From: Lepidonotus clava
Taxonomy: Eukaryota; Annelida; Polychaeta; Phyllodocida; Polynoidae
Reading direction: 5' to 3'
DNA: 64,000 nucleotides
NCBI GenBank assembly: GCA_936440205.1
Contig: OW387136.1
Coordinates: forward strand, 14,418,788-14,482,787
Both the position numbers and the translations under genes were made by a program. The notes under the pieces were generated by a model that saw only the letters and a program-made list of their open reading frames with translations, did not search any database and had not been told where the DNA came from. Position 1 is the first letter of the stretch. Every line of letters begins with the position of its first letter. Below are positions 1-11,699 of this stretch, piece by piece.

Positions 1-1258
1 TTTCTAGTTGACTCATCCAAACGTAAGCTTACTTTTGCTTTGTCCAATAATGATATAACAAGGATTTCCACAAGGATAAATAGGAGGATCCTCATACATC
101 AACATAGGAAACACATGTGGCTACTCTTCCAATTTTGATTCAATTTATCAATAATGATGGTTGTTGAGAACTAAAATAGAGGTCATTCCCATAGCTACTC
201 ACAAAAGTACAATCTAAGTTTATCTTCCATCCTAGGCCATTATAGAACGATCATTGTATTTCCAATTGGATGAAATCATTTTGATGAATGACAATATTTT
301 TAACAGTATTTTAATCTTTTTCTCTTTTGGATCAAGCGAATTACTGGTCAAATAACTAAAGGCTTTCTCATCCTTTGTACGCGGCGCGTCAGTAGCATTG
401 TGTGGACCGCCCACTAGTAAGGACTAATGGGAATCTGAGCACCGTTTTTGTGTGTAATGGACAGGATCCCACACACCCACGGCCTTTGACAAGTTATGGC
501 CCACTCTAACCTACAAATTGAAACTTCCTGGTCATGTCCACTCTGCACATTGAAATCTGACAGGTTTTTAGTAAAACAATTAAAAGCTGCGAATTTCGTA
601 TTTCATCTTGTGCACAGTAATCCTCGTGAAAATATTATCAGCTTTTAGCAAGAAGTTTAATTGGGTACTGCTGTATTAATGTAGGCGTACTGAGTGAAAA
701 TCTGTCTTGAGATCGTTTCAGGAGAAAGGACCAAGCTGTCTATGTCTATACAAATCCGCCACTTGACTATTGTACACTACAGTACAATCTGAAAACGAAA
801 ATAGTGTAAGCCAACCACGAATATACCGTGGGAAACAACATCCAGATTTAGTGTAACTATATTTAAAAAGTATTTTCTGCCAGGTAACCATTAAGATAGT
901 TCAAAAGGACCGAAAACCAATCGCAAAAAAGAGGAACTGCAAAGTGATTAGTATAAGTAGGTGAAGGCTGTCGCTCGCCTACCAATAAACTCCGACACTT
1001 TTGCTACAAAAGGCAATTAGTGAATTCTTTAGTCGTGGGTTTTTACTATTTTTCCATCATTATGTAGTCCCATTGTTACCTCCTATGAGCACATGAGCAC
1101 GAGTGAAAAATTTCCAGACTTGCCCATTTGTTAGGTTAGGTACCATATGCCACTTATGTTAATATTTAGCTAAGATGCCAAGTAGCTGAACTAAGATATT
1201 GAGGCTGATTTTAGTGTCTTCTTAAAACACTAAAAAAAAGTGCGTTGCCCGGATCCGA

Positions 1259-1640
1259 GTAGTATAAGAACGGTGTCAGATAGTCAACCCCAGTATGGGT
1301 GGGGTGCCAGCAGTTCTGTAATACTTGTATTCACAAGTGTCTAGTACGCAACAGTGTCAATGGCAGCATAGTCACAGCTATGACACGTTGACAAAAATAC
1401 AAATATTTTGTGAAGACAGTAGGTGTCAAACACTGAACTTTACCTTCAAGTGGCATAAAGTTACTAAGTTCGATTAAAATTAGTAAGCTGATTTTTCTCA
1501 AAATGGTAAACAGTGTATCTCCTAGCTGGGCTAGTGTAAGGAGGGCGTCAGACAGAGTCGATCCCAATATGCAGGGTAGAGTGCCAGCAGAGCTGTAATA
1601 CCTGTATTTACTCGTGTCTGGTAACGGTGTTAAATTACAA
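1259..1640. repeat. Degenerate tandem duplication, ~277 bp period
   Basis: The segment near 1270-1365 recurs in diverged form near 1541-1640. Shared words in the same order include GTGCCAGCAG (1304 and 1581), CTGTAATAC, TGTATT and GTGTCT. The spacing between matching words is 277 bases. The copies are too diverged to define edges precisely. No coding potential or transposon signature was seen. Confidence 0.55.
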
Positions 1641-2027
1641 CCTTATAACGGCCACGCCACGTGGGCAACCCTACAGAGTTATGGCCAATGACATTGTAAC
1701 CTGACACTTAACTGTAGGTTTTTTTTTCTCGTTAGATATATGTTTTTTTTAACTCTTAAAACAAATATCTGTAGTACCGTCAGTATAATATACAGTACGT
1801 CATGTATATATATGATATGAAACATATACGATGTCCTCCTTTACCACAATAATCATTGTTTCATTCCTTTACTATACTTTGACAGAAGTTTTCAAGTCCT
1901 CTCATTTTAAGTTCTATAAACACATACATTTTATGTATTATAGTGAAAGCATTATCTGTCGGGATAGCACTTTACTTTTGATAGCAAAATGCTGCGAAAA
2001 TTGGCTGCTTTTGCAGAGCAATTTTAG

Positions 2028-2233
2028 TTAAGCCTGTATTCCAAATACCGATTTTGATACTGCCGATTTTGTATTTGTTTTATTTTCTCAGGGAATATAG
2101 CAGGACACCATACATCTTATATACCATTTGACAGAGGATTCGAAAACCTCTCTAGTGATATATATCATGTCTGTGTAAAATGTCTTTTTAAAATTGGCAG
2201 CAAAATCGGCATGTGGAATACATGCAGGCTTAA
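2028..2233. mobile_element. MITE with TTAA ends (copy 1 of a family)
   Basis: The ends form an imperfect inverted repeat. The left end reads TTAAGCCTGTATTCC and then CGATTTTG; the right end, reverse-complemented, reads TTAAGCCTGCATGTATTCC and then CCGATTTTG. TTAA stands at both edges, as expected for a TTAA-targeting transposase such as the piggyBac superfamily (inference). There is no coding capacity. A related copy lies at 43300-43516 with the same outer words (GTATTCCACATACCGATTTTG) and the same inner GGCAG/CAAAATTGGC motifs. Confidence 0.7.
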
Positions 2234-5200
2234 AATGCTGAATTTGCGCTATTCGTTTCGAAATATGATTCGATTTGACAGTTGGTAAAGCACAACTTCA
2301 CGTATTAATTTCTGGGCGGGATGCAATCGCAAACCATGGACAAAGTGCTTGGGTGCACCAATATCGTAATTCTGCTGACAACGGTTATTACGTAGGGAAT
2401 GTCTGGCAAATATTTACATTTATATTTTATTACTGTACAACTAGTGTAATTTCACTTTCTTTCACATTAGATAGTAATGCTCTGAAATCAAATCTTCCTA
2501 TTACCTAAAAATAAAACTGCAGGTAATTCTTGATATTATAAAACCTCTATTTTCGACAACCAGTTTACTTCAGCTTTACTATTGCGGATAAGAGGGATGT
2601 AAGTGCGACCCGAGAAGAAAATCGTTTTGAGGACATAACGTACTATGAAGACCATGTAAAACGAAATCAAATCCTTAGCAAATAAATCTGTAATAAAAAA
2701 AAGCCGGAAAAAATGAAGATATACAGTGTCAAACCGATAGTTACTTTTATAACCTCCAAAATGATTGTTCCATTCATCTTAATTGCATGACCGTTCCGAC
2801 TTTGATGACGTACACCGCCATAATGCCATACATGGATCAACCCGTTTTTATCATATTTTTTTCTCTTTTCTCTCAAATAAAATGAAAATAGCTTTAAGAG
2901 ATAGCCTTTAGTGCACTTTGCACTCGTTGTTTCCCCTCATAGTGTATAAAAAATATTCAGCCAGACAAGCCATGCATGGGTGATTTCATGGACTAGATGC
3001 CTTCAACCATGTCAAAGTGAGGTATACATGGCAAAGTTTATGTAGGTCCTTAAGAGGGCAATCTCCTTTAGGATAGACACGCAAAATGTATACCATCGCC
3101 TGCAAAAACTGGGCTATTACGTGCTTGTTCCAATCTAAGGGGTGACCTGTGCTAGCTGTTGGAAACAACGTCGTAGATGCATGGAACTGCCTCATCTCAT
3201 ATACATGTAGTTTACAGACGTGATTAAGTCATATTCATCTCATACATCTAGTTATTTCAAGGCAATTCACAAATAAAAGTATTCAGATCTTGCACCTGGT
3301 AGGTATCATCATCTGAAGTAGCAATGTTTTAAAAAGCTACACCTTGACAGTGCTCAATATTAACTGGGTTCTGCGAGTGGCACGCTCCATTTCAAGCGCG
3401 AGAACGCATACGTTGTAAGATTGTACACCTGCAATGGTTTTTCCTTTTTTCTTTTCTTTTTTTAGCCTAAAGCGCATGATTCTAGCGAAATGGATACAAA
3501 TCTTCCTACTGAACCCTGCTCAAATATTCGTTGTTAAGTTTTATTTGACTCGTACACTGAATGCAACTAACAGTTTGGCTTTGTGAATAATAGAATAGAC
3601 TACAGTCCTTGTGTAAATATATACCTGAGGAAACCTGTATATCGATCGGGCAATTATTAATGCACTTTCGACCACTTCCTGACTCTATAAATTATCAATT
3701 GATATCCTCAGGATGTCAACAAGCCATGTGACATTGTCTAGTGCAAATTTACAACCAACGTTCCAAGAACCTTATGACCTTATGTGATTTTGTCAGACGG
3801 ATTGATAGGGCAAGAGGCAGTATATATTTTGATTTGCTTTGGTTTATGGTACACATTTTTCTTCTATTTTAAGGTGCTTTTTAAAAAAAGAAAAAGAAAA
3901 TAAAGTATGGAGGTCTTCAGGGCTCAGTCTGGCCACTGTTGACTGTCTAGGTCTTATTTGCAATCTGACCTACAAAGTTTACTTTTAACTCCACCTATAT
4001 ATTACCCTTCGTATATATTAAATATTTCATAGATAAAGAAAGTCAGGGAATCCACGTTTTTCAAGAATTTATGAGTAGCTTAGACCCAAGGCATACTGCT
4101 AAACATAATCATATCGAGGTTATAAGTTGAAACTATAAAATCTAAAGGTAAACTTTCTAATTCTCTAATCTAATAGTTCTTTTTTATGACACTAGGCGAA
4201 ACGATGAGTATGGGACATTAATATCAGTTACGTTCCATTCCAGAAGCATATCTAGATATCATAAGGTCCTTTGATGCCTAGTAAATGAAATCCCCACTCA
4301 GATTTCATTTCAAATTTTTCAAATTTTTGTGTTTTCCCTTAGATTTCCCTGTCCCAAAGTAATTTGTCCCTGTGTCATAACTTACAAGTTGCTCAAGTCT
4401 AAAAGCCCTCATATGCAGAAAGAAATTGGATAACCCAACAAGAAGAAGTAAAATCCATAATCTTTTGAGAATGAGGAATTTCAGAACTTGGTCTGTGTTT
4501 TTCTAAAATCTGCAAATTCCCTGTGTTTTCCCTGTCAGGGATTTTTGTGTTGTTGCCATTTTGCCTGTTTTCCCTGTGCTGTGGTGACTCTTTATCTTTT
4601 TACCCGGGATTTAGGGTAACAAAGAGAAATATACTGTACTATAAATAATTGCATAAGGAAACTATTAGGGGATATACAGTAAATGGAGAACTGCCATGCA
4701 GAGGAGAATTAGTGCTACCAGAGCAAAGTGATTGTTACCCATTCTATGCATTATTGATCTTATCATTTACTCAAGCAGCTACCACATTCACTGGGCATAG
4801 GTAAAATGCTTTGGCCTAATGTTTAGCTTTGGCTTAAAGTTCAAATTTACTGATTCACACAGAAAGTTCCTATGGGAAATTCTAATTCAGATAATTTCTA
4901 ACAAAAAAATAATATCAACTTAGTGAAATTATTCTCGGTAAACAAAACACAATGGTAGGGGAAAATGGAAACAAGGAAATGGATGAGTGTTGGCCTTGAA
5001 CACAAAGACATATTTGGAGTGGGTGGGGGAGCTGGACGAAGCTGGTCGAAGCTGGTCGGGTGTGACGGAGCGAGTCAATAATCAATGAGGCATGTATACC
5101 GAATGCGTATAACACCCATGGACAAACATGCTGAGTTGTCACAGCACTAGTGAGCTTAGAAAACAGCACTGGTCATATGGGATACTGATTGGGAGTTATT

Positions 5201-5413
5201 ACGCCTTCATGAGAACCATATCAATATTGGATAAATAACCGTGTTTGCCAGTATGATGAATATAGCCACTTGTTCGGTACCTGGGAATGGTTCGGCTGAA
5301 ACTTGAATTGTTGCAGAGTGGAAGTAGTAGCTCTTATATCTGGACCCTTCTGGGATAGGCATATTGGGTTAATGGTGCTGTAGCTGTATTGAGAGCAGCT
5401 CTGAGCAGTCACA

Positions 5414-7684
5414 ATGAGCTCGCTACCCGGTGAGCTGCGATCGCTGATGAACAGCCTATGTCAGCTGTACAGCACGCCAACCTGGACCGTATACGGAGAT
5501 GTTGGAAAAGTGACTCTTGTCATAAAATGGTCAAGTAAATGCCTTCTTGGATCCTCCAGTAGTGAAAAGACTCATCATGCAAAGGAAACTGGTTTTGATA
5601 TTGGAGAGGATGGCTCCAGCCTGAGTGATCAGAGGATGTATGGCCAAGTCAGACAGGGAGAATGGTTTAGTACAGGGGGTGATGTATCAACTCCAACTGG
5701 CTGGCTGTATCAACATTATGGTCAACTTACAGACACTTCCTCTGATGAGACCTCTTCCAAAAACTTGGGCCTTTCCCTTTACACTGACTCAAACACAGAT
5801 AGTAAAGCTGGTCTATTCATGGATACAACCTACCAAGATACCCTAGATTCCTCTTTGTCCTCCTCTTGTTTCTCCCTCAACCAATCTCAGTTTTTAGACA
5901 GATATAAGAAAACTTCAATCCAGGACCAGAGGCCTCTTTTTCAACATGCAGAGAGGCCAAAGTTGTCAGGGCATAGGAAAAGGAGTACAAAAATGGACAG
6001 AAAGTCCTGTATAAGCATGCCAAATTTGCTGACAGAGAATGAGGTAACTGCTGGGACTAGTCCTAGCCATACTGAACAGGTAGGAAAAAAACAGAAGATA
6101 GGAATGAGATGGAAGAAGACTCTGATGGCGGTTCTCAGACCTAAGAAATCAAAGGCAAGTGATGAGGGTAGAAAGAAAAGTCTACATTCTGCAGATAATT
6201 TGCATGGCAAGCATTTAAATGAAGGACTGGGAATAAATTCAAGTTCAAACCAAAGGAACACTAAGAAGAGCAGAAAATCCAGCACTGATTCTGGAATATC
6301 AAGATCTTCTGTTTATATAACATCAAAAGTGGACAGCAGCAGGAGAAAAAGCCAAACAAAAAGAGATGAACATCCCAATAAACAATCCTCATCTTTACCT
6401 AGATTAAGCAAACCATTTGTTGATCATAAAACTAAACTGGAGGTCAAAAGAAACTTATCAAAGGTCAACTCTGAAGACCTACCATCCGATGCAAGCACAT
6501 GCTGTTCAGAGGTTACGACAACTGCTGAAGTACATCGACAATATTCCATAAGGCAGCCTGATTTGAAAAACAGTCCAAATAAAAAAGTAACTGAGGAAGA
6601 TCATCACAGAATTGCAGGGAACTTAAGTAGCAGAACACAGTCAACACAAGTAACAGATAGCAGTTACATTTCAGGATATGAATCAACAGTAACAATGGGA
6701 AGTGACAGTATTGACCCAATGGACAGTGTGAGTGTGAAAGTGTGGCAAACATCTAATATTACTACTTCAAACAAAGTTGAGACTGAGGCAGAGGAGGAAA
6801 ATGCTGCCATTTCAGAAATCCAGCAGATTTTATTGGGTGCTGTGAAGGAATATGACACTGAAAACTGGGTGAGTGCTCATTCTGTCAACTCTAATGGGCA
6901 CCGTGAAAAAAGCCCAGTTAAAGGATATCGCAGACATAGCTATGGTGGTGCACTTGACACTAAAAGCTGGATTCCTCGTTCAATTTTAGATGCTAAAGGC
7001 ATTCAGAGACCAGGTTCTATAGGTTTAGATTCAAAGGAAATTGTCAACACTGAAAAAGCTGAATCAAAATGGCATTCTGATAGTGATCTAAAGGCAAAAG
7101 ATGAGGTTATAGGGAAAAATGAGTCAATTGTGAGTGAGGATGATGTTGAAATATGCATAGTTGACAAAGGAAATGAATTGAATGATACCTCTATTGACAC
7201 AAATTTGAATCCCCAAATAGAAGGTGACGCAAGCAGCATACAAATCCAAAGTGATGACATTGGAAGTGGTATTGACAGTACGGATATTAATAGCATAGGC
7301 GAAACGGAAAAAAGCAATGATAATGACATAGAGGTAGAAGATACTGAAGTGAGCCTGCCGCATATTGAGTTGCTGGATAAATGTTCCTGTTCGGCTCAGG
7401 AAGCAAAATCTTTAAAAACTCGTTTTGAGGCATTTTGGGAGGCAAAGATTGGTGACCGAATCAGGTTGCTTGTTGTTTTGGACCCTCGTAAGAGCAGCAA
7501 AGCACGGTTACACATTGCAGAAGTCACAGATTACAAGGTTATTGAGCAAGTTGACCCTGCTGAGGAGAGTTCATCAGTTTTTTGTATGGTAAAGGTAACC
7601 TTTGTTGGCCAGGACAAAAAACATGACAGGTGGCTGAGGCCTTCAGAAATGGCAAAGGCCGCTTATTCACAGAAAACATGCTAA
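5414..7684 (+). CDS. Intronless 756-aa protein, family unknown
   Basis: One uninterrupted frame of 756 codons begins at an ATG (context CACAATGAG) and ends TAA at 7682-7684. I do not recognise the family. Three parts are visible. An N-terminal segment (about residues 1-40) is compact and hydrophobic/aromatic, with WTVYGDVGKVTLVIKW reading like paired beta strands. A long Ser/Lys-rich middle (about 60-650) looks disordered, with basic clusters such as RWKKTLMAVLRPKKSK and acidic stretches near 550-660. The C-terminal module (about 671-745) is ordered, contains IGDRIRLLVVLDPRK, AEVTDYK, and VKVTFVGQDKKHDRWLRPSEM split over about 70 residues. That pattern (strand, strand, then a K/H-D-x-W-L-R-P-S-E-M tail) resembles Tudor-knot/chromo-barrel modules, which is inference only. 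A basic, disordered protein with such a module could be nuclear. Lack of introns beside intron-rich neighbours suggests a retrogene origin or a naturally single-exon gene. Real gene likely; function unknown. Confidence 0.8.
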   Translation: MSSLPGELRSLMNSLCQLYSTPTWTVYGDVGKVTLVIKWSSKCLLGSSSSEKTHHAKETGFDIGEDGSSLSDQRMYGQVRQGEWFSTGGDVSTPTGWLYQHYGQLTDTSSDETSSKNLGLSLYTDSNTDSKAGLFMDTTYQDTLDSSLSSSCFSLNQSQFLDRYKKTSIQDQRPLFQHAERPKLSGHRKRSTKMDRKSCISMPNLLTENEVTAGTSPSHTEQVGKKQKIGMRWKKTLMAVLRPKKSKASDEGRKKSLHSADNLHGKHLNEGLGINSSSNQRNTKKSRKSSTDSGISRSSVYITSKVDSSRRKSQTKRDEHPNKQSSSLPRLSKPFVDHKTKLEVKRNLSKVNSEDLPSDASTCCSEVTTTAEVHRQYSIRQPDLKNSPNKKVTEEDHHRIAGNLSSRTQSTQVTDSSYISGYESTVTMGSDSIDPMDSVSVKVWQTSNITTSNKVETEAEEENAAISEIQQILLGAVKEYDTENWVSAHSVNSNGHREKSPVKGYRRHSYGGALDTKSWIPRSILDAKGIQRPGSIGLDSKEIVNTEKAESKWHSDSDLKAKDEVIGKNESIVSEDDVEICIVDKGNELNDTSIDTNLNPQIEGDASSIQIQSDDIGSGIDSTDINSIGETEKSNDNDIEVEDTEVSLPHIELLDKCSCSAQEAKSLKTRFEAFWEAKIGDRIRLLVVLDPRKSSKARLHIAEVTDYKVIEQVDPAEESSSVFCMVKVTFVGQDKKHDRWLRPSEMAKAAYSQKTC

Positions 7685-8040
7685 TAAATAAGCAGGTTTT
7701 ATGTTTTGTTATTTTGGATGTCATATTTATGCCTTATGATTACAGCCCCATTTATAACTGGTGGCAGTAAGACACATTTGTTACTTCGTCATACATCTAT
7801 TATGTAATTATGACAAACTCTTCATTTTTTGACAAAGCAAAATGTCATTACTTACAAATCGCACCACAGATGTTGTACACAAATCTAAATTTAATACCTT
7901 GCCTACACGCGGAAAAATATAGGTGCCAGTTTCACAGAATAATAATTGCATAACATGTTTGAAATCAATTTTGTATAGGAATATATTTCATTTTAAAAAC
8001 ATTTTAAACAAGCTGTAATGATGTTCACAGTCGTTCAAAA

Positions 8041-8074
8041 TTAAAGCCAGCATATATATACATGCTGGCTTTAA
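8041..8074. other. Perfect short hairpin downstream of the 5.4-kb gene
   Basis: TTAAAGCCAGCAT and ATGCTGGCTTTAA are perfect inverted copies separated by an 8-base TA-rich spacer. The hairpin lies about 360 bases after the stop codon, so it may be in the 3' UTR of the gene at 5414-7684. A candidate polyadenylation signal AATAAA lies further on at 8557-8562. It could be a structured 3'-UTR element or the remnant of a small palindromic repeat. Confidence 0.5.
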
Positions 8075-8556
8075 GTGCTTATACATGGGGAAACACTGCA
8101 AAGTCAACTTTAACAGGGAACCATCCCAGCAATATTGCTATGTATTTAAAGCAGTCTTCACCAGACCATGTTATACAGGCACAGTGGGGTAAATTATAGG
8201 TTGCTAGTGTTTGTTGCGTGTGCTTTTAGATCGTCGACAACCGTGGTACAGAGCTAACAGTTTCAACATTCAGTTTTATGTTCAATCATGAGCACAGACC
8301 AGACGTGTACTTTTCAAAATAACATACTGCTAAAATGGGATAAACGACCTGTATTTCTCATAGCTCAAAGTATATTTTATCGTTCAGTTATCGTTATTTT
8401 TTTTCACAGACTGTGACTCGAAAACATATAACGAGTCCATTTGTTCTATTCTAAAGGTTTGTTATTGTTTTGCTTGACATGAAATGCTGATTTGGACTAT
8501 GGAAAAATGATGCATTTGATGTAACGAATGAAAATACATCAGAGTGGTTGTTCTCA

Positions 8557-8562
8557 ATAAAA
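8557..8562 (+). terminator. Candidate polyadenylation signal
   Basis: AATAAA lies about 870 bases after the stop codon of the intronless gene at 5414-7684. Another AATAAA overlaps the stop region (near 7683) but is too close to be the likely main signal. No transcript evidence is available, so the choice is tentative. Confidence 0.3.
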
Positions 8563-9647
8563 TGTTTGATGCATAATATGGTTTCCATAATCATATGAAA
8601 TCGTTGTGTTAGAAAATCGAAATGAGTTTACAGAGAATAACTGTCTTCTATAAATGTTTCTTTTTTTTAGTATTCTGAGACTCAACGTTGGGTTTTACAC
8701 GATTTAATTAGATTACTTTACTGTAACAAATAAAAAGATGGTTAAGTAGTCCCCTTGAGAAGACCGTTCAGACGGCACGCCCACAATATTCTTCACTTCG
8801 ATAAATGTAATCAGGTAATTACATAATATAACTTTCATAAAACAAGTAATAGGATAACACTTTTTTCTATTAACGCTATTGAAACTAGTTGAATTATCCT
8901 TAAAGCGGTCTGCTAATGAATCGTTTTCAAATTCATAGTGACCACGTATTAAACGCTCCGAGTTCACCATTTTGCCAAATTCGTTATCAATTGAATTGGT
9001 ATATGGCATATTATTTCCTAGTTTATGACGCTAGGAATCACATGCTGGGACTCATAAATGTTTTTTCTCCAGCAATGATACAAGGTTTCATATGAATAAA
9101 ACAACCCACCCACTCCTAATCTGTGTCCCAACATGCACCGTTCACAATTACCGGTAGTTTTAGGATCAGGATATTCAGTAAATAATAACTTTAACAATTT
9201 GAGTACAAGCTTCATTCTACCAGTATGATTCATAAATCATTCCCTATGTACGTTAAACAGTGCTAAAAAAAGGTCAATGATCTGATAGATATGTGTGCAA
9301 CGGAGATAATTCCAAAACCATCAAGGGATACATAGTACTTATATAAGTACGGAGTAAGACTGACCTAGAAATTATCTTCCCAACAGCAGACATGCAACTA
9401 TATAATTTCTCATGTCAAACTGACATCTCACACTATACTTTTCTTTTATTCATTTGGTTTAGGATATATTCAGCCTACACTGTATTCATGGTATAGAGAT
9501 AACCGTAACCGGAATTTCCCTTTGATTTGCCCTACAGCACAGGATCATTACTTATGTTAACGAAATAGTAAAGCTACATCACTTAATTATATGAATAACA
9601 AATTTAAGATTAAAATAGGATGCCTGAAGACCATGCGGAATTTTTTA

Positions 9648-9727
9648 TTTTTTTTCAGTATGTATTGCACTTTTTTTTCAGTATGTATTGCATATTTTTT
9701 TCAGTATGTATTGCATATTTTTTTCAG
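9648..9727. repeat. 23-bp minisatellite, about 3.3 copies
   Basis: A unit of a T-run followed by CAGTATGTATTGCA repeats with CAG at 9656, 9679, 9702 and a final truncated copy at 9725, giving an exact 23-base spacing. The units are almost identical. Each T-run plus CAG mimics a splice acceptor, but no exon follows. Confidence 0.85.
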
Positions 9728-11480
9728 CCTCTGATAATAAAGACCATTTTAAGTCAAGAAAGGGTTAAGCTGGGGTGTATATGGTGATAAACAGTTACAC
9801 TGTAGAAATCAGGGCCAGGTGGAGACCCAGACAATACCCTAGGCGTGACCTACTGCTCCCAATAGTATGGTCCGCTTCATAGAAGTGTGGCAATTAAAAA
9901 AAAGACAGATATAAAAAAGAAAAAACGCGGTCAAAGAGGACGACAAAAAGAAGGAAGTGTGTGGCCGCTACATCTGTGAGCTCTTTTATCTCGTTTTACA
10001 CCGGGGTTTCCGGACATTGTCCGCCCACCTCCCTACCGCCCTCCGCCCCTGCCTCTCTCCCCGCCCTCCACTCGACTAGAGATCCGTTCATACGACGCGA
10101 TTTTGTTCAGATTTTTCTTCAGGATTCTGACAATTTATTTTAAAAGATTTGCCTAAATGTTCACTGGAGACCGTGCAGCATGTAGGTCGATTTAAAAATA
10201 AGATTTCCCCCCGTTTTTTGGTGGGTTATTTTTTCACTGAATTGAAACCACACTTCTCCACACTCAACACGAATTAGAAAGCATATATTCAATACATAGT
10301 TTACGTCAACACATGTTCACCATTGATTCAATTAAGCTCTCATCACCATGACTATTGCATCTACGTCTTCATATTTGGAACCCAACTTGGTATCAATATG
10401 TTCCTGCGTTTTAACTCTATATAACCAACTGATAGAAATCCCTGTGAATTTTTATACAATTTTGTTCACTAGAAAATCGTAACCATTTGTATGTTCACTA
10501 CACAATCGTACCCATTTACTTGAATCTTGCATCGCACAGTTTAAAGCTGGCAATGACCCCCGCACACCTCTGCTTAAGGGCAAATCCACACAAAGAACAA
10601 GCGCGGAAAAAGAAAGTAGTAAAACAATGAATTAAGGGAGAAAAATACAGCAGCCTCGGCGGGTGTCTACACCTAAAGCTGTCTGAATGACCCCAAATCC
10701 AGGGTAGGGGGTTGTTTTAGGTGAATCTGATTCCATTCATGGTGTTTTAAGAGACACGGTAGTATCCCTCATATTGATTTATGCAGAGGGTCGTTATCTG
10801 TGAGATTACCTGATAGCCGTGGCATATCAATAGTGGGCGAAGAGGAGGATTTAGGCCTTAATAATAATATGCAGCTATTAATAATGTTATACACATTTGA
10901 ATGACGACACAGGGGTATGGAAGTCAATCATACAATGAGGTCCTAAAGGGTGCGAGGTCTTTCAGTAGAAAAATGCATGTGCTGAGAAATATACCCGTGT
11001 GATATTTTGACATTTTGAGTTTTAACAAAATCCATCTAACATAATCTATCAAAAGTGAAAACTTCATGGCCATTTCATGTTCGATCCTTTGCCAAATTTA
11101 AAAACTTTCGGCTTTTGGCTGGTAGGAGCTCCTTATCATAAATTCAAGTAAATGTTCTTCATGGAAATCACTGTTTTCAAACCAATAAGGTATTACAATT
11201 TATGATCTCCGGCTGGAAACGGGTCAATCATTAAATTCATTTCTTATCTGTACGACGCATAAGATCAAGTAGCAGTTACCGGTGAGAGTGTATGTGTACT
11301 TTTCTTTCTTCTCTTTTTTGAAAACATTTTTGCAGTCAAAAAAAATGAAAAGAGGCCCGTAGCAGCTAACGCCTATTTCCGGCTCATTTATATGAACTTG
11401 AAGCAAAAAGTAAACAATCTTGTTTCAACACTTGGTAAATTTCCTTCGTCCTAGTTTATAACTATTATCTATAGTCTTAA

Positions 11481-11699
11481 CAGGGGTCGAAATAGCACGG
11501 GCCCGGGGGCCCGAGGCCCCTAGAAAATCTGTAGGGCCCCTAGATTGTCAAGTGAAGGGGCCCGACTGGCCCCTAGAAAATCCAATATTTTGACAGAAAA
11601 AGATTATAAGGGCTATTTCAAAAGTGGTTCGGGCCCCCAAACTTTGACATTAAGGGTCCCGACTGGCCCCTGAATGCATGGACTTTATTTCGACCCCTG
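11481..11699. mobile_element. hAT-like MITE with GGGCCC inner motifs
   Basis: The ends are a perfect 14-base inverted repeat, CAGGGGTCGAAATA at the left and TATTTCGACCCCTG at the right. The interior repeats GGGCCC/GGCCCCTAGAAAATC motifs in both orientations and has no coding capacity. CAGGG ends are typical of hAT-superfamily non-autonomous elements. A clean target duplication is not visible; the flanks GTCTTAA and GTCTATA are only similar, so the insertion may be old. Confidence 0.7.

Larger units (their letters stand above)
1..5413. other. Gene-free left flank with repeats
   Basis: No coding exon with plausible codon structure or a recognisable protein family was found on either strand. 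The open frames here are short, low-complexity and without flanking splice sites that join them. The stretch is AT-rich and holds a degenerate tandem repeat (about 1259-1640), a TTAA-flanked MITE (2028-2233), and a T/C-rich stretch near 4320-4600 where the word TTTCCCTGT recurs. The last few hundred bases should contain the promoter and 5' leader of the gene that starts at 5414, but no clear TATA box or CRE was seen. Confidence 0.6.

Noticed and set aside
2130-2160. tRNA T-loop-like word GGATTCGAAAACC
   Set aside because: It is a small palindrome inside the TTAA MITE; no anticodon arm or acceptor stem could be drawn.
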